DNA from: Hydractinia symbiolongicarpus
Lineage: Eukaryota; Cnidaria; Hydrozoa; Anthoathecata; Hydractiniidae
Reading direction: 5' to 3'
Assembly: GCF_029227915.1 (NCBI RefSeq)
Contig: NC_079886.1
Coordinates: 8,060,001 to 8,124,000 of the forward strand
Length of the DNA: 64,000 nt
Shown here: in pieces, positions 11,400-21,800 of the stretch
How positions within the stretch are numbered: position 1 is the stretch's first letter
Layout: each line of letters starts with the position of its first letter
The notes under the pieces: model-generated
The model's input: the letters and a program-made list of their open reading frames with translations, nothing else
The model's database searches: none
What the model was told of the DNA's origin: nothing
Position numbers and translations under genes: made by a program

Positions 11400-11940
11400 G
11401 TTTGGAGAAACCCTCCATTGGAAGAACTGTTTCCGCAAATTCAATAAATTCAGGCTCATTATCGTGATCTGGTACAGATAGTTCGCTAAATTCTTCTGGC
11501 TCATTAAGATCTAAAGTTTTTTTAAAACACTTGCAACAATATAATTCTGGAACAAAGTACAATGTATCATGCCTTCCACAGGGAGCAGTAGCACCTTTGC
11601 TTGGTGCTAACAGATGTTGATTCCAACAGATCACAAATTCATTAAGGTTCTTTCTGATCAAATCCATAAAGCAGTAGCGTACACATTCAGCAATGAGTGC
11701 ATCACCAGCAAAATCCTAAGTGCAAGTTCCCTAAAAATAACCTCCACCAACTTGGTCTGTCTTTTGAAAGTTGTGACCAAAAAGACTCAATTCTTTGTTT
11801 AGCTGTTGGTGTACCAACAATAAAACTGCCAGTGCCAGCATATTCGTCATTATGCTGAGATCTTAATGCAATCTCAACAGCTCTCAAAATACAGTTTTCA
11901 GTACCATCATCAGACCTTATTCTTGTTGAAAAAATATGTC
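11400..11940 (-). pseudogene. DDE integrase-like transposase, 3' fragment
   Basis: Read on the minus strand from about 11940: S-D-D-G-T-E-N (second catalytic acid region), then G-T-P-T-A-K-Q-R-I-E-S-F-W with the catalytic Glu, then the alpha-helical tail W-N-Q-H and C-G-R-H-D-T-L-Y-F-V-P-E. This matches the integrase-core proteins with an H/Q-R-I-E-x-(F/W)-W motif that are widespread in cnidarian, amphioxus and fish genomes. One inserted base near 11702 shifts the frame. The N-terminal half is missing; upstream sequence past 11940 is non-coding. The C-terminus continues on the far side of the MITE to a stop near 10934. I do not assign a superfamily. Confidence 0.75.
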
Positions 11941-12054
11941 ACATGGCGAGGGGACTGGTCCTGTGTAATAAAACTCACAAAAGGTTAAAATTACGGACCA
12001 ATGATGTAAAATTGCAGACCGGATTTTAGAATTCAAGTTGTAAAGAGCCACATG

Positions 12055-12173
12055 CAGAGAAGTGTTAAGTGTAGAAGAGAAGTGTCAAAACACTGAAGAG
12101 AAGTGTCAAAATACAGAAGAGAAGTGTTTCGTTATATAGAAGAGAAGTGTTTTTGATTTGGAAGAGAAGTGAG
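12055..12173. repeat. Right subterminal array, about 21-23-bp units
   Basis: Five to six units with the core GAAGAGAAGTGT, the reverse complement of the left array core. It lies about 450 bp from the right end of the inner element, a little farther in than the left array (275 bp). Confidence 0.85.
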
Positions 12174-12682
12174 CCATAGTGGCCATCGTACTCTACTATA
12201 CTTTGTGTCAAATATGATAAAAAATATGCACATTTTTCTCTACATAGCTTGCTATACTGGCTTCTTACTATACTAATTCCAAGCACATGTCTATAAGACA
12301 ACTAAAATGAGCTTCAGAGGCACAGCATGTGCAACCTAGACTGAAAATATGCACCATGTAGTCAATCCAACTCAAGAAATCATAAATAGCATTGGAACGG
12401 CACGATGAATTTTTTTTTAATCGGTGAAACAGCACAATATAAGTTTATGACTTAACGTAAACAAAAATTATATGGCACTTTTGGCCAGCGGCTTGCCCTT
12501 TTCAAAAAGCAATTTTAAGCAAGAAAAATACTCACCCAATTTAGGTAAGTCTCTCCCAATCGATCGAGTGATTTACCCCGATAAGGGAACAGTCACCCGA
12601 TCGGGGAAAGATCCTGTACTGTTAGGCCATGCAGCCTAATTAGGTCATGCCGCCTAATTAGGTGCTTACCCTGACTGTCTGG

Positions 12683-15632
12683 GGACGAGATTGCATTTTA
12701 CTTGAGGAACTGTTTTTAATATTTTATGTAAACTGTCTATTGAGGGGCAGATAAAAGTTCTCTCTATATTTAGTCATGGAGTAAAGGATGTATATATTTC
12801 GCTTGCGAACATAGGGCTCCGCAACCCTTTATATATTGATGTTCTACTTGAAAAATTGCGCTTCAATTAGAACAGTAGTGTTAAATTTACTACAATACAC
12901 TACAATATTCACCACCACAAACAAAGAACACCTGCACCTTCCTTGCAACCTTGGTCATCTCCTGCATACTCGCATGACGAACACGTTGGTTTGTTTATTG
13001 TAATTGACTCGATTGGGACTCGATAACATCAGCATTATCAATTCTATACTGCTATTTTTCATAATAAACACGGACAAAGTGGATTTGCAACAGTCATAAA
13101 TAATTGTTGATTGCGACATTCTTCAACACCTCGATTCCACAGGCCATAGAGTTACTTCTTGAGAAGAAAAAAATTTGACTTTGTTTGTAAATCAGATCGA
13201 ATAAATGAGGTGGACACCTTGTTTGAGGAAAACTTGTTCAAATAAGTTGCACTTTTCATTGCACGGAACAAATATATGCTAAACATATTTGTATTTTTAT
13301 GATTTTTAAAATTTTGCCGAATTTCTTTTGTTGAAGAAATACTGAAAATAATTTCACCCCTCTACTATTTCTACCTCTCTAGTAAACCAGCCCTTATTTT
13401 TAATGCTTTACAAACCCTTACCACTCAGCTGGAATAATAGAAATAGCGCACACCTTTGTTTCCAACCTCGTTCCAAACGTCTGTTGTCTCTTTTCTATAA
13501 TAACCGGGACGGCGGAGCTGAACCGTCCGATGTCAAAATATACAATATGCCCTTGCGACATTCTCTCGTTTCCAGAGGTTTATTTATTTCTATACGAGAG
13601 AAGATGGTACCGATAATGCAAAGAGCAGATTAATAATGACTGTGAAATGACTGTGACGTTCTCAAAATCAGTCATAGTTAACTCCCGGTAACTTAAACTT
13701 TCATAGGGGACCGAGGAAAATAATTTGACTTTAAAAAAAATATTGAAAAAAAGAAGAGTAAAAAATGGTTCGAGATAATGAAAGTTCGAGTTATCCGGTG
13801 TTCGAGTTACCAGGACCTAACTTTATTGCTTCAAAAACATGCTCTTGGTTTTTAGGTCTAGAGGCTATATAATAGGAAAGTGCACTTGTACGTGTGTCTG
13901 GTGTCTGGTACATGTACAACATTCTTTGATGCTATGATTTTCGCGCTGAAACTGCTGTTGGTTTGCCCGTCTCGTGTCCAAGGCTTGGAACCTTTTGGTA
14001 AGAAAAACCAACAAACCCTGGAGAAAAGGTTGCATATTGGTTTAAAAATCCTTCAATGTACTTCCAAATATTGTAAATGGTTGCATAATTTGAAATCGTT
14101 TAAAAGAAGCAAAATCAAGAGGACGAATTTAAGTCGTACTGATTTCGGGAACCATAAAAAAAGAAAAATATTGAGTTGTAAATAATTTTTCTTTTTTTTG
14201 TTTCCTTACTTTTCTTAAAAAATTTTAGCGCAGCAATTTTTTCCAACACCAAACTCATTCTTCGCATAATGGCAGATTGATATTCGATTGAATTGCTCAT
14301 CATTCAAATGAACTATGTTTTTAAAAGAGAAGAGATATTGAGAATTACTGTGAGACAATTATTTTAAAATTAAAATTAAAGAAGAATGACAGCTAATTGA
14401 GACAATAGTCAAATGTTAACGTAACTAAATCTTCGTTGATGAAAATAAAAATATTTTTCATATCGTCACAAAATTTTCTTTCCCGCGAAAAGCTAAAATG
14501 GCAGATGGTAAAACGCTTTTAAAATACCGGAGTTGAGGAGGTAGCGGAAGTTCTTTTTCTAATATATATATACATTTTAAATCCGACATTACTACAGATA
14601 GCAAACATTTGTAAACCAAAACCATCACAAAAAAAGATATTCTGTAACAAAAAAGTATCAAAATTATAGAATTAATCCAAAATATCAGTACCAAAAATCA
14701 TAATCATTATTATTAATTAGCCTAGAACTTTAATATGTTTTATTGGTGGAAAACCATTTCAACACCCACCCCCTACCTTACCCCACCCCCACATCAACGT
14801 AGATCAGCCTTTGTAAACGTCCTTCTTTCAACAAAACTTATTTAGTTTGGGATGAAAGCAGTTTTCTTAAAACGTTGAGAGAATTATTAAAATCACTTCG
14901 ACATTTTACAAATATATTTTCTTCGTTTTAATGGGTAAAAAGTCCCACCCATACCTGCACCTGAAAAAATTAAAGAAAAGAAAAGAAAAGATAAAAGACA
15001 CAACCAATCATAAAAAAAGTTTCGAAATATCAAAAAAAAAAAAAAAAATTGGCCTAGATATTTTACTAGTAGCAAGGTAAAAGTAAACTGTCTGATTATA
15101 CGTCAACCCTGAATAATTTAAATCTTTAGCGGGCTGACAAGAATTCTACACAAATCACGAGTGGTATGATTTCTGTTAGTTTGAAGAACGAAAATCGGCG
15201 AAGGACACTTTAAAGAAGAAAAGGAACTTGTTGGTACTTGAAAAAACAAATAAGCGAGAAAAATTACTGGACAAGAACAGGTTGTAAAGATGTTCAGTTA
15301 AAAAAAAAAAAAAATGAAAACAAGTGACTCTCCACCTTATAAGTTGCAAATATATTAGTGAAAGAACTGTAGGTACAGCTATATACGACGACAGAAATCA
15401 TCAGAGGTGGAGAGCAAGATAATGTATACACTTTTCGAATAAGTTATATTCATATAATATATATTTTATATAAAATATCGATATCTTGTTAGTAGTAAAT
15501 AAAAAAATCTGCCACCAACTTACTTCCCAACCTTGAAACCAGATCCCTTAGATCATTTGTCACTGTTATAAGGGTCTGGGTTCGAGGTAGTCAATTTTTT
15601 AAAGTTTCTATAAAAATAACAAACATATTTAA
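12683..15632. other. Gene-poor interval
   Basis: No coding sequence I can support. The sequence just after 12677 (TCTGGGGACGAGATTG) matches, in reverse complement, a word near the hairpin at 45963-45978, so the outer transposon appears to have landed in an older dispersed repeat. Homopolymer runs occur near 15034 and 15301. Short frames at 13403-13633 and 13880-14185 have no splice sites or recognisable motifs. Confidence 0.5.
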
Positions 15633-15638
15633 TTTATT
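15633..15638 (-). terminator. Candidate poly(A) signal for LRRFIP short form
   Basis: TTTATT on the plus strand (AATAAA on the minus strand), 245 bp beyond the stop codon of the downstream-most LRRFIP exon. Confidence 0.4.
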
Positions 15639-15882
15639 GATCTAACTCGTAAAACTTAAATAATATCGAGTTCTAAATCGCCCAACCTAGTCACCAGTAC
15701 TTTCTCGCTTAGTTCATCGTTTACCTCAAAGTTCACAGTAAAACTCGAAGTGTGATGTCACCAGACATAGTAGCTTCTTAAGCCATTTCTTTTACGAAAT
15801 CTCACATCAACGGCCACAAAACACTTCCATGTGAATGAGGCATGGTAAACAGGTTGTATGGCAGAGCACAATTTGATCCAGG

Positions 15883-18800
15883 TTAAAATTCTCCACCCCT
15901 TCTGCTCTTTAACTTATCATATCGTTTTTGTAACTGTTCTTTTTCCGTTTCCAATTCCATAATTTGTTCTTGACATTGACGAAGCTAAAAATATGCAGTA
16001 TATTTATAAGAATTCAGTTTAATAGGCCCAACGACGAAGTCTTTCGTTGTTTTCAAGTGTTGTTTCACATGAGTTTTGACCTTAGCATTTAAAAACTAAC
16101 GCCTTTAATGACGGGCGTTAAATCAGGGGCGGCTAAGAATAAAATTAGAGGAGGTATGTCAGACAAGGCCAACTGAGTGAGTACTGATAGATGTTAATAG
16201 ATGATTTTAATGGTTACCTCTCTCCCAATTTTTCTTTTGTCTGCTAGCAAACCATCTTCAACAGCTTCCTACACAAACAGAATTCATTATTGCACACATC
16301 ATTATTCGGCATTAGGTGCATACTTTTCCAAAAATATTTTTTTAACGAATTTCGCGAGTTTTTGTCAATTTCGCTCGTTATATTTACTTTTTTTTGGAAC
16401 ATGATTTACATTGAATTTTCTTCTGAATAATCTAGCGTTATGCATATTAGATATAAAACCCCACCAACCACACCCACCCTCACATAGTTTATATATTTGC
16501 CCATAGACACAGCGAGTATATAATGCAGATATTTTCTAACGTTGTTGTTAACGTACGTACATGGTGATAACAGAAGAAAATAACATGCGACACAGAAGAC
16601 CATGTTCACACACTCATTAGATAAATACCATTCTGTCACTGTTTTTAGTTCTTCGTGACGTTAACCGTGCTTAAATGACCACACTTACCGCTCTATCAGC
16701 TTGAGACTTGTACCTCTTAACTTGAGATTCCAGTCGAATAACCTGAACGAGTAAATGTGCGTCGTCAGAAAGTAGGAAGGCGTTCACATCAGATTAAAAT
16801 GAAATTTCAAACCGTTGTGAAAAATGCGACTGTTTACATTATTCACTTCAGGTTAAATTTAATTTCGACAATACCCCAGTAGGGAACCCAACATTTTGTG
16901 TTCGGACTTTTAAGCATTATCGGGCACTGATCGAAACCGCTTCTTGGTGAAGTGTTTACATGAATATTGATTAGCTGCATTTGACCGAACTTAAATACCA
17001 CTTAAAGTGAAAAAATTAATCAGAACAGTCCTAGAAACACACGGTAGACCAGTGGCTCAAACCGGTTTGGTAAACAGCCTTTAGACCTGACAACACTTTT
17101 AGTGCGATTTTAAAACGGGAGATAGAAGATAATAATACTTTATCGCAATTTCCAGCCGTGTCGTTATTAAGGAACAAAAGAAACAGTTTGCTTCAACAAA
17201 AGCTTCAGGAAAATCTCATGGCAAAATACTGAAAATTTCGTGTGAACATGCAACGATCGAAACGAAGCACACACGTTTAGGCATGAATAATAAAGCTTCG
17301 TGGGAATTGTTTTCACCGCTTGTCAAATAAAACTTATGATACGGTTTCCCAACGTTTACAATCGTAAAGACAGCTAGAGAAAAATCTGTATCACTAACCT
17401 CTCCTTCTTGTCTAGCATTGTCTTGTTCCAAACGTTGCATCTGCGATTTCAGATCTGCTATTTGTTTTTGCAACTCACCTAAAAATAAACCAGCCCAAAC
17501 GTAAACACACAGAAAAAGTCAATGGTAACCGAAATCGCAGACGCAAGATATTTTCATTTTTTACGCGACAACACTGTAAATGCGCGCGTACAACCCGGAC
17601 ATACAACAAATAAGACTACTGTATTACGTCCATCACACTTATTACCCCTGGGGTTTAATACAGAACGGCGATTTTATCAAAAAGATAAAAACATAAAAGA
17701 AGATAGCAATAACCTCGCCTTTTTGATTTAAGAATTTCGCGAAAAAAATCAATATTAAGTCGATAGAGTCAAAATTTACTAAATTTGCAAGAAACTAACC
17801 CACCTTTACTCCTTCATTAAAGGGGCTACAAAACGGCTGTTGGTTTCAACTTTAGTGACTTTCACGAAAGTCGAGCTTATGGTGGTGAAAAAAATTTATT
17901 TACTATATATTGAATATCCATGATTTATCCGATATAAGTCCTTCCCTTGATAAAATAAACCTTTTGAATTAGCTAACTAGCCATATCCTTCGAAATTTAT
18001 TTATCAAGTTTATTGTACATAAAGCCAGTCTAAGCAACAACAATGACTTTTAGAAGCATTAATAACCTTACTACGTCACAAGATGTTGTTAGTCGTAACC
18101 ACGCAACAAGATATTTTTAGTCGTCATTAGGAAACAAGATGCTGTCAGTATTACCACGTAACAAGATGTTGTTAGTCGTACCAATCCACAAGATGTTTTT
18201 AGTCGTAACCACGCAACAAGATGTTGTTAGTCGTAACCACGCAACAAGATGTTTTAGTCGTTAACACGCAAACAACCCGATGACCATTTTACTCCGAGAA
18301 TGAACCAAATATTAATTTCATGAACCAGTAGATACTGACGACTCCCAAAGTCTCAAACACGTTGTCTGAGGACTGAAAATAAGTTCAATATAGAACCGAA
18401 CTTCGGCGGTATTTGGGTGAGTTTCAGTAGTGAAACCAATTCGTGTGCTTTAAGAATCTTTTACCTATCCCCATTATACAACAAGTTGAAACTCACTTTG
18501 GTCTGAAATTCACCTTGTCTTTTTAAAAAAAATGAAATTTCACTGCAAGTGTAAACACATCATATAAATAGATTAAAGTGAAACTTGGCGAGTGTTATTG
18601 CGGTTATCATGTGGTCGGCGTAAAACATAGGTACGGTGTGAACAAAGTTGAAACCTATGTAAGCGCCGACCAATAGTTATAGAAAAAACAAAGCCAAATG
18701 TGTAGACATATACTTACCTCATTCAACACTATTACCTTCTCATGCATTTGTTAGTAACATGAAAGCACTAATCTTATAATGAAAGTCAGTACAGATAAGT

Positions 18801-21800
18801 CAGTACAGATAAGACTTCCAAATACAGCAATGATTAAGTACAACTTCAACACCAACTCCTAAACTCAAATTTCGTTTCGTATACGTTTAATACGTCGATT
18901 AACTGTATACAGGCCGGATTATAAGGAGCGACAATGATATTCTTATTGTGACGTTATTTGTTTTGTTGTTAAATTCTATTTTTTGAAGATCTATTGCGTG
19001 GATTAGGCCAATTGACATAAGCCTCAAGGAAACTGGATCAAGGGGCGTGAAGTATTTGAACTATTTTCTAATAATTGGAAAGCAAAGACGAACGCCCCTT
19101 AGCTAAAATCTTTAATCAGATGGTCATATTTTGAACGAACTTCTATATTACATTCACATGAAAAATGCCAAGTGTAGTTAGGCAGTACAAAGCACTTGTG
19201 GACGACTGTCCCTCAGTTTAAAATTTTCGATGATACAAACAGAGATTCAGAAAAGTGGCTAAGAACTACCTTAACCCTATTCGGTCCGGGGGTTTTCGAA
19301 CATATTATGACCGGGGAGGGGGCTCAATACTTTTCATAGGCTTGTTCAAATTGAATCAAACTTGGCACATTTATAGTACGTGACAAAAGGAACAAAATGG
19401 TGGAAACAAATTTTTCCTTGCGTCAGCACATTTTCTGTGACGTCATCAAAAGCTTGAAATTCCTTCAAAACGCCACCGTCTGCTTTTACTTTAGTTCTGG
19501 AGCGAATTTTTGCGTTTTTACATAGCTTGCATGAAACGTTGCCAAAAAGTGCCCGAAGATCTGGTTCTCACCGATTTTCGGGTAAATTCCAAAAAAATCG
19601 GGAAATCGGATTAATCATGTGATAAAAACATGGAAAATGATCTTCTTGATGAAACAAAGTTGTACTGTAAGTTGCAAGTTCTAAGGATAATCCTAACAAG
19701 AGTTATTATTTTCCGAGTTATAAAGGTTTCATAGAGATTTTAAGGGGTCGTTTCGAGTAATAGCCAATATCAAAGCCTCTAAGAGGCATGGGACCTAAAA
19801 ATTGGCATGCAGGTGCCTAATAGGTAAATACTGAAACTCAGTATCATAGCCATCCAACGTAGCGTTAAGGAGTGTTATTAAGAAAAACCGTCAGGGGGGC
19901 ATAGATCGTATTATTCCATAGTGGACATTGCGGAAAGTGGAGGTGGCATATTTCGACGTTGTTTGCTTGGTCTACAACCTTGCCGAAGTAGATCTTCTGT
20001 AACCTACCGACTGGGAAGTACTTACCAGGTGATGCTGTTCAGCTATATTTAAAAATATTATGTTTCAGTCAATTTCTAGGGTTTATATGAAGCAAGAATT
20101 TCCAAAAATCTCACAAAACATCGAGACATCAAGACCAGATCTTAACAAATCAACTCAACCTAAGGAATTCTACGATAAAATGAGTGAAATCACAAAGTGA
20201 CAATAAATTTAAGACTATATATTTATAAAAATCAACTGAACACAAAATACAAACTTAATTCCTAAGCGTCTTGAAATAAAATTGAAGCTGTACAGCGACA
20301 ATCGATTTGAATCATCTGAGCGATGCGCAGATTTCAGGAAAAAAATTCTAACTAAATTTGTTAAATTTACATAAAATCAATTTACATACTGCTTGAAGGG
20401 TAAGCACTTTCTAAAGGCATTTATTGAGTTTTGCAACTCTCCTTCTTATTTCCCTTTTTCGAACCTTCTCTCTTCTTTCTACTACCTTCCTCGTGCTCGG
20501 TGTCCGATACATCTGATGTACTATCGCCGACTAATTCGTTCGAGACGTCCAAAAACTGCTGCGGAATGTCACCTGCATGCGTCGAAAGTCTTTGCTTTGG
20601 TGACGGTTCAGGACTCGGCTGAGGAACGGGGTCCTTTTCAAATCCTAATAATTCTGGGACAGACGGAACAGGTTCTTCCGGATTGGCTTGTTCATTTTCA
20701 GCTGGCTGGATCGCCTTTTCAACTTCCTTCGCCTTCTTCTTCTTCTTTTTCTTTTTCCGTTCCTTAGGGACGGGGTCGGCTTCGGGTGACTCCACGCGAT
20801 TCTCTTCAGGATTAACAACTTGTATTTCGGGTGCTTTACTTCTCGGCGCGTTAAAACTTTCAACGCGTACCAACCACGGCTCGTTTTTTTTAGCAACGGG
20901 ATGAGCTCTACCTGCTTCAACTGAGGAATCCGCATCAGCGGGCATGTCTGTGTTGTCAACAGGAGGATCGGTTGTAGTTTCCGCCTTCGCCTTACCAGTT
21001 ATCCCGAAAACACCAAATGTTGCATCGGAAGGAATACCGTCGGCGGAGTCGGTTTCAACAACAGTGGAATATGCTTCCTCAGCTATTTGGTCATACAAAT
21101 CAACTACATTTTTACGAACTTCGGTTTTCTCCTGCTCTGATATTGACGTTGAACGAACCACTAGTGGACTTTGTTCCGAGAATACACCAGCTTTCACAAC
21201 GGTCGGTTTGTTATCCTCTAATGTCTCTAACAACTCTGATTCTTCAACTGTTGCTTGGACGCTCATTCCAGCGCCGTCTACAGCATCATTACTAGCGTCG
21301 TAATCGCGAGGGGGCAATTCATAATTCACACTCGGCTTAGATATATCCTCTACAGCGTTCTCCTTTAATTCTGATTGGTCGGACAACTTATTTGGCGAAA
21401 TAGATACATTCATTTTTTGCGCTGTAGGGCTCGAACTCTCTTCGGCGGATGGAGCAGGGACACCACTCTCGTCGGTATTAATTTCATGAAAATCATCGAC
21501 AGTTGACTCACCGATGCTTTCTACGTTAACAATATCCTGACTAAGTTCCAACTGGCTGATATCACCACTCACTGTTGTCAACTCGCTGCCCTCCGACTCC
21601 ACTTCTACGTAAGGACTGCATCGAGTCGTATCGTCACTTAAGGCAACACGTTCTGCGGGAGGAGAGGCCACCTCACTGTATTCAATTGTTTCGTATTTCA
21701 TATCTTCGTTTGAATCTTTTAAAGTTTCAGAAGGAATACTTTCCGTCGATTCGTCTGCTTGCGAAACCTCGTTAACTGCGGTTACGTCAATGACGCTAGT

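Larger units (their letters stand above)
9926..12621. mobile_element. Inner TIR DNA transposon, 5-bp TSD
   Basis: The left end (9926) reads CAGTACAGGACCTTTCCC and the reverse complement of the right end (12621) reads CAGTACAGGATCTTTCCC. Similarity continues through GATCGGGTGA and more loosely for over 40 bp. Direct TTAGG copies at 9921-9925 and 12622-12626 are the target duplication. The target was one of the outer element's own CCTAATTAGG palindromes. Inside lie inverted subterminal arrays, a transposase remnant on the minus strand and a nested MITE. Its ends begin CAGT-A/C-AGG like the outer element and it shares the 5-bp duplication, so the two are probably related families. Confidence 0.87.
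8087..12677. mobile_element. Outer TIR DNA transposon, 5-bp TSD
   Basis: The left end reads CAGTCAGGGTCAACACTTAA (8087-8106). The reverse complement of the right end (to 12677) reads CAGTCAGGGTAAGCACCTAA. The match continues with few differences for about 28 bp. The element is flanked on both sides by TCTGG (8082-8086 and 12678-12682). Without the inner insertion it is about 1.9 kb and appears non-autonomous. Near both ends, and around 9690-9925, it carries many CCTAATTAGG or similar short palindromes. Superfamily is unclear: 5-bp duplications occur in several groups, including some hAT. Confidence 0.85.

Noticed and set aside
13403-14185. Two short plus-strand frames as genes
   Set aside because: No motif, no splice partners, composition of non-coding DNA.
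18711-18745. Possible LRRFIP microexon before a GTAAGT donor
   Set aside because: In the only phase compatible with exons 10 and 17478 the segment contains a TGA stop, and the acceptor is poor.
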